DNA of 64,000 nt from UMGS1279 sp045540715 (GTDB lineage: Bacteria; Bacillota; Clostridia; Oscillospirales; Acutalibacteraceae), in contig JAZQHT010000004.1 of assembly GCA_045540715.1 (NCBI GenBank), forward strand, positions 124,001 to 188,000, given 5' to 3'. Below, in pieces: positions 32,439 through 41,714 of this stretch (positions within the stretch are counted from its first letter, which is position 1; each line of letters begins with the position of its first letter). The position numbers and the translations under genes were made by a program. The notes under the pieces are model-generated. The model was not told the DNA's origin and made no database searches. It saw only the letters and a list, made by a program, of their open reading frames with translations.

Positions 32439-34282
32439 TTGTTTTGTCTTTTTACCTTTTTATTAGAAGAATTACGAGCAGTTTTAGCGGTATTAATTCT
32501 ATAAGAATTATTAGGTTTAACTAAACAGTTTTCCGAAAAACCAATTAAATCTTGCCTTTTGGCTTTAATTAAAGCTTTTATAATTACCGATTGATTTTCG
32601 GGTTTAAAGTATTGTAATAAAGCGCGTTGTTCTGCCTTTTCACCTGCAGTTTTGGGAACGTAAACCGGTTTTAAGGTATATGGATCAAGTTCGGTATAAA
32701 ACATACAAGTAGAAATTGTGCCGGGTGTTGGATAAAAGTCTTGAACTTGTTCGGGATGCAATTTATTTTTCTTTAAAAATAACGCTAAATTTATTGCATC
32801 TTCTATTCTGCTACCCGGGTGGCTAGACATTAAATATGGTACTAAATACTGCTTTTTGCCAATGCCTTTAGTAATATCGTAAAAGCGCTTTGCAAACTTA
32901 TTATAACTATCAATATGGGGTTTACCCATTTTATCTAATACGTAACTTGAACAATGTTCGGGAGCCACTTTAAGTTGGCCGCTAACGTGGTTTTTAACAA
33001 GTTCTTTAAAGAAGCTTTCGTCTTTATCTAAAATAAGATAGTCAAAACGAATACCACTGCGAATAAATACCTTTTTAACACCCTTAATTGCAGAAATCTT
33101 TTTAAGCAAACTTAAATATTCTTTATGCGAAACCTCTAATTTTTCACAAGGTGTTGGTGCTAAGCACTTTTTGCCTCGGCAAAGTCCGTACTTCTTTTGG
33201 CGAGTACAAGACGGTGCCCTAAAGTTTGCAGTAGGACCACCCACGTCGTGAATATAGCCCTTAAAGTGTGGATTTTTAACTAGTAGATTTGCTTCTTTTA
33301 AAACAGATTCTTCACTTCTAACGCTTACGCGTCTTCCTTGGTGAAATGCAATTGAACAAAAGTTGCAAGCGCCAAAGCAACCGCGATTATGGTTAATTGA
33401 AAACTCAACTTCTTTAATAGCATCTACTCCACCAAGTGCTTCATAACTTGGATGGTAGTAGCGTTCATAAGGAAGGTTAAACACCTCGTCTAGTTCTTCG
33501 GTTGTTAAACTAGGCATTGGCGGATTTTGAATTAAATAAGCGTTTTTCTGCTTTTGAATTAATCTTTTACCATAAACTTCATCGTGCTCGTCATATTCTT
33601 TTTTACAAGCAACGGCATAATCTTCTTTATTTAATGATACGTCTTCAAAACTTGGAAGCACGATGCCTTTAGTATTTGAAATATCATTTTCTAAATAGCA
33701 AATACCTCTGATATTTTTATAATCAGTGCCGTTATTTAAAGCCTCTGCTAATTGCAAAATGGATTTTTCGCCCATGCCGTAAGATAAAACGTCGGCTTTT
33801 GAATCTTCTAAAACAGAGGGCATTACACTATCGTTCCAATAATCGTAATGAGCAAAACGGCGAAGCGAGGCTTCAAGGCCACCTATAATTACAAAACTAT
33901 CGGGAAAATATTTTTTTATAAGCCTAGAGTATACGGTTACTGCCCTATCGGGTCTTTTACCTGCTTTACCACCCGGAGTATATGCATCATCAGAACGTCT
34001 TTTTTTAGCGGCAGTATAGTGCGCTACCATAGAATCTATTACCCCGGCGTTTACTAAAAATGCTAAACGAGGTTTACCAAAACGCGCAATATCTATATCG
34101 CTATTAAAATCAGGTTGGGCTACAATACAAACCTTGTAGCCCTTGCTTTCTAATATTCTTGAAATTATAGCAGTACCAAAAGAAGGATGGTCAACGTAGG
34201 CGTCGCCGGTAACAAACACAAAGTCTGCTTCCTGCCACCCTAAATCAATCATTTCCTTTCTTGTAATTGGTAAAAATGCCAT
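32411..34282 (-). CDS. YgiQ-family radical SAM protein
   Basis: 623 residues. N-terminal cobalamin-binding-like region (FVTGDAYVDHPSFGTAII, typical of YgiQ), then the radical SAM cluster motif CFGACNFC near residue 300 in HNRGCFGACNFCSIAFHQGR, VRSGIRFDYL, and SSHPGSRIEDAINLALFLKK. The C-terminal tail is basic. The family (UPF0313) is widespread in bacteria and its reaction is not established. The gene is 3 bases after ftsK, so it is cotranscribed with it, which says little about function. Confidence 0.92.
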   Translation of the reverse strand: MAFLPITRKEMIDLGWQEADFVFVTGDAYVDHPSFGTAIISRILESKGYKVCIVAQPDFNSDIDIARFGKPRLAFLVNAGVIDSMVAHYTAAKKRRSDDAYTPGGKAGKRPDRAVTVYSRLIKKYFPDSFVIIGGLEASLRRFAHYDYWNDSVMPSVLEDSKADVLSYGMGEKSILQLAEALNNGTDYKNIRGICYLENDISNTKGIVLPSFEDVSLNKEDYAVACKKEYDEHDEVYGKRLIQKQKNAYLIQNPPMPSLTTEELDEVFNLPYERYYHPSYEALGGVDAIKEVEFSINHNRGCFGACNFCSIAFHQGRRVSVRSEESVLKEANLLVKNPHFKGYIHDVGGPTANFRAPSCTRQKKYGLCRGKKCLAPTPCEKLEVSHKEYLSLLKKISAIKGVKKVFIRSGIRFDYLILDKDESFFKELVKNHVSGQLKVAPEHCSSYVLDKMGKPHIDSYNKFAKRFYDITKGIGKKQYLVPYLMSSHPGSRIEDAINLALFLKKNKLHPEQVQDFYPTPGTISTCMFYTELDPYTLKPVYVPKTAGEKAEQRALLQYFKPENQSVIIKALIKAKRQDLIGFSENCLVKPNNSYRINTAKTARNSSNKKVKRQNKWTPQKRRK

Positions 34283-34285
34283 TTA

Positions 34286-36721
34286 TTATTCTTCCCCAGC
34301 GCGTTTTTCTAAAAGTTCTGCCTTTGTTATTAGAACCTTTCTTGGCTTTGCACCGTCAAACGGACCAACTATACCTTTAATTTCTAACTGGTCAATTATT
34401 CTGGCGGCTCTTGCATAGCCTAATCTTAACTTTCTTTGAAGTAATGAAGTTGAAGCTTGTCCTGCATCTACAACAGTGTCGATAGCGGCTTCAATCATTG
34501 GGTCTTCATCCATATCGTCATCTGCTGCTGATTTACCCGATTTAGCAAGTTCTTTAGCAGCATTTTTTTCAATTTCTTCCATAACGTCTTCATCATATTC
34601 AAAAGTATGGTCTTTCTTAACGTAATCAATAACCGCTTCAATTTCTTTATCGGTAACAAAGCAACCTTGAACACGCATTGGTTTATTAGAACCTATTGGG
34701 CTATATAGCATATCGCCTTTACCTAATAGTTTTTCAGCCCCAGCGTTATCTAAAATTGTGCGGCTATCTACTTGTGAAGACACTGCAAAAGCAATACGAG
34801 ATGGAATATTTGCTTTAATAAGACCGGTTACAACGTCAACAGATGGACGCTGTGTTGCAATTACTAAATAAATACCAGCAGCTCTTGCCTTTTGTGCTAA
34901 ACGACAAATTGAATCTTCAACTTCTTTTGGAGCGGTCATCATAAGGTCGGCAAGCTCATCAATAATGATAACCATTTGAGGAATTTTATCGAGATCATCG
35001 TTCTTTTCTGCAATTTTGTTATATGTAGAAAGCGATTTTGCATTGTTATCTGCAAAAATCTTATAACGTCTTTCCATTTCGTTAATAGCCCAAGCAAGTG
35101 CACCCGAAGCTTTGCGTGGGTCGGTAACAACCGGAACTAATAGGTGTGGAATACCGTTATATTGGCCAAGTTCAACCATTTTAGGATCTATAATTAAAAG
35201 TTTAACGTCGTCCGGATGCGCTTTATAAAGTAAGCTAATAATCATAGAGTTAATGCAAACAGATTTACCTGAACCCGTAGCACCTGCAATAAGTCCGTGA
35301 GGCATCGCAGAAATGTCCCCTAAAACAATATTACCGCCAATGTCTTTACCAACTGCAACCGTTAAATTGCTCTTTGCATTTTTAAATCCATCGCTTTCAA
35401 TAAGTTCACGGATACCAACAACAGAGGTCTTTTTATTTGGTACTTCAATACCAACCGCCGCTTTATTTGGAATAGGTGCTTCTATACGAACACCTGCAGT
35501 TGCTAAGTTTAATGCAATATCATCTGCTAGGTTTGTTATTTTACTGATTTTAACACCGGCAGAAGGTTGTAATTCGTAACGTGTAACAGTTGGGCCGTAA
35601 CTTACGTTAATTACTCTTGTTTCAACGCCAAAACTACGTAAAACGTCAACTAAACGATTAGCAGTAACCTCTATATCGTGTTGATTTTTATTAGAAGCTG
35701 TACGTTTATCTTCTAATAAACTTGTTGGAGGCATTTTATATTTTGGTACTTCTACCACTTCAACTTTAGCTTCTTTAACCTTTTTAGATGGTTTTGTTTC
35801 TTCGTTTACTTTTCTTAATTCTTCACCGTCAATATATTCATCATCTATTTCAGCTTCGATATTTTCTTCTTCTAATTCATCTAAAATTTCTTCGGGCATT
35901 TTTTCATCGTGATAAGAAGCAATTAACTTCTTACCTTTTTGAGAAGTGCCTTTTTCGTAATTACGACTTTCTTCGGGTATATCGTCAACAGAAATATCAT
36001 ATTTTGAAGAATCGGGTTCATCTTCTTCGGTTTCAAGTTCGTCAAAATATTCAGGAATTTCGCGTTTTTCTTCGGTTTCTTCTTCGCGTTCTGCTTTCTT
36101 TTCTTTTCTGCGTTTAATAATGTTGGCAAAGAAGTTAAATATCATACCCATTGTTAAATCGAATATTAGCATTACTAAAACAAAAGATACCAATGCTAAA
36201 ATGATAACTGCGGGTACATCTGTAATAGCTTCTAATAAATAGCTTAATAAACCGCCTATTAAACCACCGCCAAAACCATCAACACCCGAAGTATATACTT
36301 TGCCTAAATAATCAGTGTATTGAATATTTTCGGTAGAAAATGCTACAACGTTAATTAGTGTTGTAAGACATAAAAACAAAAGTCCTGTTTCAATAACCTT
36401 TTCGCTTGCGTTACCCGATATTTTTTTAAGTGAATACATAACTGCTACAACCATTGTAAAAATGGGTACGAATAATGCACAAATACCAAACATACCGTAC
36501 ATAAAGTTATGTACACCTAGCCACCAGCTATCTCCTTTTATAAGTACAACAAATAAAATCAAAACCGCTACCGCAAAAATGATAATGGCTTTAATTTCTT
36601 TATTTCTTTGATTTTTTTGAGCCTTGTAATTCTCGGCTTCGCGTTTACGAATACCTGTTGCGGTACTGCTACGCTTTTTAGAAGGTTCTGCTTGTTTTTT
36701 GGCTTTACTTTTTGCCGCCAT
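34286..36721 (-). CDS. ftsK: DNA translocase FtsK/SpoIIIE
   Basis: 811 residues. N-terminus: basic segment and about four TM helices (between about 45 and 190). A charged linker rich in Glu and Lys follows (about 205-330), then the motor: GVRIEAPIPNKAAVGIEVPN, Walker A GATGSGKSV at about 485, LLIIDPKMVELGQYNGIPHLL, Walker B MVIIIDELADLMM, and RAAGIYLVIATQRPS. The C-terminal gamma winged-helix domain (ASTSLLQRKLRLGYARAARIID) reads KOPS/SRS sequences. It pumps chromosomal DNA through the septum during division or sporulation. The tepA neighbour is the order seen in Bacillus. Confidence 0.95.
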   Translation of the reverse strand: MAAKSKAKKQAEPSKKRSSTATGIRKREAENYKAQKNQRNKEIKAIIIFAVAVLILFVVLIKGDSWWLGVHNFMYGMFGICALFVPIFTMVVAVMYSLKKISGNASEKVIETGLLFLCLTTLINVVAFSTENIQYTDYLGKVYTSGVDGFGGGLIGGLLSYLLEAITDVPAVIILALVSFVLVMLIFDLTMGMIFNFFANIIKRRKEKKAEREEETEEKREIPEYFDELETEEDEPDSSKYDISVDDIPEESRNYEKGTSQKGKKLIASYHDEKMPEEILDELEEENIEAEIDDEYIDGEELRKVNEETKPSKKVKEAKVEVVEVPKYKMPPTSLLEDKRTASNKNQHDIEVTANRLVDVLRSFGVETRVINVSYGPTVTRYELQPSAGVKISKITNLADDIALNLATAGVRIEAPIPNKAAVGIEVPNKKTSVVGIRELIESDGFKNAKSNLTVAVGKDIGGNIVLGDISAMPHGLIAGATGSGKSVCINSMIISLLYKAHPDDVKLLIIDPKMVELGQYNGIPHLLVPVVTDPRKASGALAWAINEMERRYKIFADNNAKSLSTYNKIAEKNDDLDKIPQMVIIIDELADLMMTAPKEVEDSICRLAQKARAAGIYLVIATQRPSVDVVTGLIKANIPSRIAFAVSSQVDSRTILDNAGAEKLLGKGDMLYSPIGSNKPMRVQGCFVTDKEIEAVIDYVKKDHTFEYDEDVMEEIEKNAAKELAKSGKSAADDDMDEDPMIEAAIDTVVDAGQASTSLLQRKLRLGYARAARIIDQLEIKGIVGPFDGAKPRKVLITKAELLEKRAGEE

Positions 36722-36754
36722 TTATGTATTCCTCCATAATATGTACTGGCGCTT

Positions 36755-37453
36755 TTATTTTGCGCCCTTTTCAATTAAATCATAAAGTGCTTTAATTGCG
36801 TCTGATAATTTACCTAAATGGTCAATAAGACCAATTTCAACTGCCGTCTCGCCACTTAAAATACTACCCATATCGGTTGCTTGTTCACCGGTTTTCATCA
36901 TTAGTTTTGTAAGTTTAGATTTACTGATTTTTGAATTTTCGCAAACAAAGTTTATAATTCTTTCTTGCATCCTTTCAAAATAATCCAAGGTTTGCTGAAC
37001 ACCAACCACAAGCCCGTTAGTTCTAACCGGGTGCACCGTCATTGTGGCGCTTTTTGCAATAAATGATTTTTTTGCAGAAACGGCTAGTGGAACGCCTATT
37101 GAATGGCCGCCCCCTAAAACTAAAGTAACGGTTGGCTTTTTCATCCCCGAAATTAGTTCTGCAATTGCAAGGCCCGCTTCAACGTCGCCTCCCATAGTGT
37201 TAAGCACAATTAAAAGTCCCTCAATTTTGGGGTCTTCCTCAATGGCTATAAGCTGCGGAATAACGTGTTCATATCGTGTGGCTTTCGCATTTGAAGGCAG
37301 ATTATAATGCCCTTCAATTTCACCAACTATTGTTAAACAATGTATAGGGTGTTTACCATTGGTTTCTGTAATGGATCCAAGTTCCTTTATCTCGTCTAGT
37401 CGTTCTTCTAAACTGTTTGTTTCTTTATTTTCGGTTTCCTTCTTTTTTGGCAT
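36755..37453 (-). CDS. tepA: ClpP-like serine protease TepA
   Basis: 232 residues of the ClpP/crotonase-fold TepA (YmfB) group. Residues 1-35 are a charged extension. Catalytic Ser118 lies in LGGGHSIGVPL and His141 in MTVHPVR. TepA has been linked in Bacillus to protein translocation and degradation of spore proteins. It sits immediately upstream of ftsK, as in Bacillus, and a strong promoter lies just before it. The start codon is inside a perfect 10-bp hairpin stem (37449-37486) whose loop holds the GGGAG ribosome-binding site. Confidence 0.9.
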   Translation of the reverse strand: MPKKKETENKETNSLEERLDEIKELGSITETNGKHPIHCLTIVGEIEGHYNLPSNAKATRYEHVIPQLIAIEEDPKIEGLLIVLNTMGGDVEAGLAIAELISGMKKPTVTLVLGGGHSIGVPLAVSAKKSFIAKSATMTVHPVRTNGLVVGVQQTLDYFERMQERIINFVCENSKISKSKLTKLMMKTGEQATDMGSILSGETAVEIGLIDHLGKLSDAIKALYDLIEKGAK

Positions 37454-37486
37454 AATAAAGCGTCTCCCTTCAACCCTTATTATGCC
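37449..37486 (-). promoter_or_regulatory. Hairpin covering the tepA start codon
   Basis: On the minus strand GGCATAATAA pairs perfectly with TTATTATGCC; the 18-base loop contains AAGGGAGA, the ribosome-binding site, and the ATG is in the 3' arm. The transcript could hide its own start, suggesting translational control of tepA. No ligand or protein partner is evident. Confidence 0.55.
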
Positions 37487-37513
37487 TAAATAAAACCGAT
37501 TAATACTTAATTT

Positions 37514-37542
37514 ATTATACTATAAAAGCTATATTGTTGCAA
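37514..37542 (-). promoter_or_regulatory. Promoter of the tepA-ftsK operon
   Basis: Minus strand TTGCAA (37542-37537), 17-bp spacer, TATAAT (37519-37514). It lies just beyond the mutS2 stop and allows tepA-ftsK to be transcribed separately from the phoH-mutS2 block. Confidence 0.8.
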
Positions 37543-37552
37543 GTATTTTGCA

Positions 37553-39928
37553 CTATTTAAAGGTTACTATTGTAACCCCATTTTCACCTTCACCAAAACT
37601 ACCCGGTCTAAATGAAGAAACGCGCTTATAACCTCTTAGATGATTTCTTACGGCATCTCTTAAAACGCCCGTTCCTTTACCGTGAATAATAGTGGCAGTA
37701 TCTACACCCGAAATTAAGCAAGCATCAATAAAACGATCAACTTCAATTAAGCCTTCATCGCAAGCGTAGCCACGTATATCTAATTCACGTGATATTGTGC
37801 GTTCTGCTTTACTTTTAATACCGCTAACAGTTCTTTGCTTTGGTGATTTATCGATAAGCTCAAGTTTTACGTCTTTAATATTAACGGTGGTTTTTATGTT
37901 TCCAATTGAAACGGTTAGTTTTTCGCCGTCAATTTTAATAAGGTCGGCCGTTTTAGAAAAACCTTTAACAATTAGCTTATCCCCTACTTTTAGGCTTCTT
38001 GGTAAAACGTAATCTTCAAAGTCATCTTCGGTTTTTGCAGAATCGTTACTTTTTTCAAGTTGCTTTAAGGTTTTATTAATTGAACCGCGAGCTTTTATAA
38101 TACTATCGCTTGCGTTTTCTTTATTAATTTTAGACTTTAGTTCTTCAAGTTCTGTTAAAAGCCTATTAGATTCTTGTCTTGCAAAATCTAAAATATCTTC
38201 TGCTTTTTCGCGTGCCTTTTCAACGATTTTTTCGCTTTCTGCGTTTATTTCTTTTAACTTTTTATCTGCAGATTTTTTGCTTAAAATTAATTCTTGCTTT
38301 AATTTTTCTGCGGTTTCGCGGTCTTTCAAAGCTTCTAGGTTTGCTTGCTCTAGTTTACTAACCACGTCATCAAAACGACGGTCTTTTACCGATACGTAGC
38401 CCTTTGCATTTTCAACAATTTGTGGGTTTAAACCTAACTTTTGTGAAATTTGAAAAGCGTTTGAACGGCCCGGTACACCAATTAATAGACGATAGGTTGG
38501 ACGAAGGGTTTCAACGTCAAATTCGCTACTTGCATTTTGTACCCCTTCGCGTTCTAGAGCATAACCTTTAAGTTCTGCATAGTGCGTAGTGGCCGCTGAA
38601 ATGGCTCCTTTATTTAATACTTCTTCTAAAATAGATTCCGCAAGAGCGGCCCCTTCAACAGGGTCGGTACCTGCACAAAGTTCGTCAAATAAAATTAGTG
38701 TGTCTTTATCGGCATATTCTAAAATAGAAATTATATTTTTAATATGGCTTGAAAAGGTTGAAAGAGATTGTTCAATGCTTTGTTCATCGCCAATATCTGC
38801 TAAAACCTTTTTAAATACCGAAATTTCGGTACCATCGTCGCACGGTAACATAAGACCGCACTGTGTCATTAAAGTAAGAAGGCCTATTGTTTTTAAAGTT
38901 ACGGTTTTACCACCGGTATTAGGGCCTGTGATAATAAGCATTTTATAGTCGTACCCTAAACTTAAAGAAATGGGAACAACCGTATCTTTATTTAAAAGTG
39001 GATGTCTTGCTCTTACCAGATTAATTTTACCGATATTATTAATTTTGGGAGTTACTGCCTTTAATTTATAGCCTAAAGATGCTTTTGCAAAAATTAAATC
39101 TAATTGCAAAAGAGCGTGAAAAGATTTTTTTAAAACCTCTGCATAAACAGAAACGTCGGCAGAAAGTTCGTATAAAATACGTTCAATTTCTTCTTTTTCT
39201 TTAGATTTTAAAACGCGAATTTCATTATTAATTTCAACAACTGCCATAGGTTCAACAAAAAGCGTTGCTCCTGAAGAAGACGTATCGTGAACAAGGCCCG
39301 GAACGTCAGACTTATGTTCAACCTTAACAGGCACTACAAAACGACCTTCACGCTGAGTAACAATTGCATCTTGCAAATATTTAGAACTGCCGCCTTTTAT
39401 CATTTTATCTAGCTTTTCACGAACAGAAGAAGATGCTTTTCTAATTTTTGTGCGGATATTATATAAAGTTACCGAAGCGTTATCACTCATTTCATCTTCA
39501 GATTTAATTGAAGATAAAATTTTATCTTCTAAAAACTTATTCGGAGAAAGCACTGCAAAAATATCGTCTAAACTAGTGGTGATTTCCGCACCATTATTTT
39601 CGCGCCACATACTTACTGTGCGGCTAATACGTAAAAGTTCACCTATTTTAAGCAGTTCAGACATAGTAAGCAAACCGCCCATTTCAGCGCGTGTTAGCGG
39701 CGAAATGCAGTTTTGAACCCTACCAAACGAAGGAGATGCAAAACGTGAAGAAAGCATATATGCGTCTTCTGTTTGCTTGTTTAAAAATAGTACCTCGTTA
39801 TAATCAAAACTTGGTTTTAAACTTAAAGCTAATTCTCTTGTATCGGGCAAAGATACTTCTTCAGAAAGTAAGGTTAATACTTTATTTAGTTCAAGCGTGT
39901 TTGAGTGTTTCTCTAAATTTAAATTCAT
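37553..39928 (-). CDS. mutS2: Endonuclease MutS2 (ribosome rescue / recombination suppression)
   Basis: 791 residues. A MutS core and lever (about 1-310), ATPase with Walker A ITGPNTGGKTVTLK near 330, Walker B TLILFDELCAGTDPVEGAAL, a long coiled coil (about 505-630), and a C-terminal Smr nuclease domain with ELDIRGYACDEGLIEVDRFID, HGKGTGVLRDAVRNHL. MutS2 lacks the mismatch-recognition domain of MutS1. It has been shown to suppress recombination in some bacteria and to split collided ribosomes in Bacillus. Last gene of the phoH-to-mutS2 block. Confidence 0.95.
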   Translation of the reverse strand: MNLNLEKHSNTLELNKVLTLLSEEVSLPDTRELALSLKPSFDYNEVLFLNKQTEDAYMLSSRFASPSFGRVQNCISPLTRAEMGGLLTMSELLKIGELLRISRTVSMWRENNGAEITTSLDDIFAVLSPNKFLEDKILSSIKSEDEMSDNASVTLYNIRTKIRKASSSVREKLDKMIKGGSSKYLQDAIVTQREGRFVVPVKVEHKSDVPGLVHDTSSSGATLFVEPMAVVEINNEIRVLKSKEKEEIERILYELSADVSVYAEVLKKSFHALLQLDLIFAKASLGYKLKAVTPKINNIGKINLVRARHPLLNKDTVVPISLSLGYDYKMLIITGPNTGGKTVTLKTIGLLTLMTQCGLMLPCDDGTEISVFKKVLADIGDEQSIEQSLSTFSSHIKNIISILEYADKDTLILFDELCAGTDPVEGAALAESILEEVLNKGAISAATTHYAELKGYALEREGVQNASSEFDVETLRPTYRLLIGVPGRSNAFQISQKLGLNPQIVENAKGYVSVKDRRFDDVVSKLEQANLEALKDRETAEKLKQELILSKKSADKKLKEINAESEKIVEKAREKAEDILDFARQESNRLLTELEELKSKINKENASDSIIKARGSINKTLKQLEKSNDSAKTEDDFEDYVLPRSLKVGDKLIVKGFSKTADLIKIDGEKLTVSIGNIKTTVNIKDVKLELIDKSPKQRTVSGIKSKAERTISRELDIRGYACDEGLIEVDRFIDACLISGVDTATIIHGKGTGVLRDAVRNHLRGYKRVSSFRPGSFGEGENGVTIVTFK

Positions 39929-39934
39929 ATTCTT

Positions 39935-40798
39935 TTATAAAGTAGCACCAACTGTTATTGAGTGAAGGAAAGTTTTTTCACCCATTGGTTCTAAACGTGT
40001 AATTCCTTTTTTATCTTTAATTTGTTTGTTGCTGTCCACCATATCGGGCATACCGGTCCATGGTTCAATGCAAACAAAGGGGGCATTTGTTTCTTTTGTC
40101 CAGATAAGCAAATAATCGAAATCTTTAAATTCAACTAAAATACTTTCATTTGTGATATTGTTTCTAAGCTCAACTTTTCTTGATTTATGGTCCATAAAAA
40201 TAAGGGCGTCGTCATTAAAAAATTCTCTTTTTAATGGTAAAACCTTTTTATCAGAAAAAGGTAATTTAACGGTATTGTAACTAACCAAATTGCCATCAAC
40301 CATATACCTTGAAAGTTCATTATCGGCTTCAAAAATTACTGAATAATCAGAAATATCATTTGTAAGGGCATAACCTTCGTGAGCGCCTATTGAAAAGAAC
40401 ATTTCATTTTTATCTAAATTTTTAATTTTAAAATATACGTTTAAGGTTTCACCACTTAGTTCATAAACAATTCTAAGTTCATAATTAAATGGATAACCTT
40501 CGTGTTTATAGTTTTCAGATGAAAGTAAAAGGGTTGCTGTTGTATCGGTTTTTTCTTCTACTATAAACTCAGCCTCTTTAGCAAAACCGTGTTTTTTAAG
40601 TGAATATGTATTGCCGTTATAAATATATTCATCATCTTTTAAGCCGCCGCAAATTGGAAAAAGATTATAGGCTCTGCCTTTCCAGAAAGTAGGATCGCCT
40701 TGCCAAAGATATTCTTTGCCATCTTTAATTAAATTAAAAAGTTCTGCTCCTACTTCGTTTACGTTAATTTCTAATCTGTCGTTTTTTAAATTTACCAT
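39935..40798 (-). CDS. Aldose 1-epimerase-like protein (LacX group)
   Basis: 287 residues of the galactose-mutarotase-like beta-sandwich. Signs: LIKDGKEYLWQGDPTFWKGRAYNLFPICGGL at the start, the catalytic-type IGAHEGYAL near the middle, and CIEPWTGMPDM near the C-terminus. Members of the LacX branch interconvert sugar anomers, but most are uncharacterised. The frame opens with a GTG at 40805-40807; AAAGGG sits before the ATG at 40796-40798, which I use. It lies between recO and mutS2 without an obvious functional link. Confidence 0.85.
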   Translation of the reverse strand: MVNLKNDRLEINVNEVGAELFNLIKDGKEYLWQGDPTFWKGRAYNLFPICGGLKDDEYIYNGNTYSLKKHGFAKEAEFIVEEKTDTTATLLLSSENYKHEGYPFNYELRIVYELSGETLNVYFKIKNLDKNEMFFSIGAHEGYALTNDISDYSVIFEADNELSRYMVDGNLVSYNTVKLPFSDKKVLPLKREFFNDDALIFMDHKSRKVELRNNITNESILVEFKDFDYLLIWTKETNAPFVCIEPWTGMPDMVDSNKQIKDKKGITRLEPMGEKTFLHSITVGATL

Positions 40799-40810
40799 AA
40801 TATTCACCCT

Positions 40811-41569
40811 TTAATAAAGTTGTTTAAAACCATCTAAGGTTTTGCATCTATACTCAATTTGTTCAATAACGTAGTTTTCACAAATTTTGCTAAGCATTAC
40901 TAAATCTTGCTCGGGTATAGAAAAATTATATACCTTTTTACTATCGCTTTCAGTAATAAAGCGCAAACAATCTAGAAGTGTTTTATTAAGTCTATGTCCT
41001 CTAAATTGCAGAGAATTTTTAGCACATTTATCACAAATTAAACCGCCGTCAACATAAGAAAAACAAGGATTTTCGTTATGCTCGCAAATGTATTCGTGTA
41101 AATTTGGCATAAAGCCCGAAAGCACCATAAACTGCATTTCTGTTACAGCTTTAATATGTAAATAAGGCTTTTTTTCTTCTGTAATTAAATGCAGTGCATT
41201 TAATATGCAGGGTATAAACTCGGGTGCTTTTGTACCTTCAGGAATTAAAACCGAAAGTAGCTCGCAAAAATATGAAGCTAAAGCCACCGAAGTAACGTTA
41301 TATCTTAACTTATAAAAAAGTTCTTTGCTTATAGCATCGTCAACCTTATATTTGCCGTCAGTTTCAGTAAGAATAAAAGAAGAATAAACAAATAGTCCGC
41401 AAGCACCACCAATACGGCTGGTGGGTTTGCGCACCCCACCTGCAAAGGCCGTAATAACTCCCAAACTGTCGGTTAAAATAACCAACAGTCTATTGCTTTC
41501 GTTTAGGTTAATAGTTTTTATTACTATTCCGTTTGTTTGTATCTTCTTCGACTTCTTTTTTACCTTCAC
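40811..41569 (-). CDS. recO: DNA repair protein RecO
   Basis: 252 residues. N-terminal OB fold (GIVIKTINLNESNRLLVILTDSLGVITAFAGGVRKPTSR) and a C-terminal helical domain with a zinc finger (CEHNENPCFSYVDGGLICDKCAK). RecO, with RecR and RecF, loads RecA onto SSB-coated DNA. Starts at GTG (41567-41569) behind AGGAAG, inside the preceding yqzL-like gene; the overlap of 62 bases suggests coupled translation. The era-recO neighbourhood is conserved in Firmicutes. Confidence 0.93.
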   Translation of the reverse strand: MKVKKKSKKIQTNGIVIKTINLNESNRLLVILTDSLGVITAFAGGVRKPTSRIGGACGLFVYSSFILTETDGKYKVDDAISKELFYKLRYNVTSVALASYFCELLSVLIPEGTKAPEFIPCILNALHLITEEKKPYLHIKAVTEMQFMVLSGFMPNLHEYICEHNENPCFSYVDGGLICDKCAKNSLQFRGHRLNKTLLDCLRFITESDSKKVYNFSIPEQDLVMLSKICENYVIEQIEYRCKTLDGFKQLY

Positions 41570-41660
41570 TTTGTTCTTCCTTTTTTTGTGAGTAAGCTAA
41601 ATAATCGCTAATTTTACCGGTTGCAACAAATTTGTTCCATAAACTATTTTTATTATCCAT
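41508..41660 (-). CDS. yqzL: YqzL-like small protein
   Basis: 50 residues starting at the ATG 41658-41660 behind AGGTGA. The N-terminal half has the YqzL pattern: a Trp, then FVATGKISDYLAY (Bacillus YqzL has a Trp-x-x-F-x-x-TG-x-I-x-x-YL core). The second half is charged (KKEEQSEGKKEVEED) and overlaps the recO start in another frame. YqzL lies next to recO in Bacillus too, which supports the call. Function unknown. Confidence 0.7.
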   Translation of the reverse strand: MDNKNSLWNKFVATGKISDYLAYSQKKEEQSEGKKEVEEDTNKRNSNKNY

Positions 41661-41671
41661 AATATCACCTA

Positions 41672-41691
41672 AAAATATCTTGCGATATTTT
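41672..41691 (-). other. Small perfect hairpin between era and yqzL
   Basis: AAAATATC and GATATTTT pair around a 4-base loop, a few bases before the yqzL ribosome-binding site. It is AT-rich and weak as a terminator; it may mark RNA processing. Confidence 0.35.
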
Positions 41692-41714
41692 AAAGGTAAA
41701 ATTATAGGAAAAAT

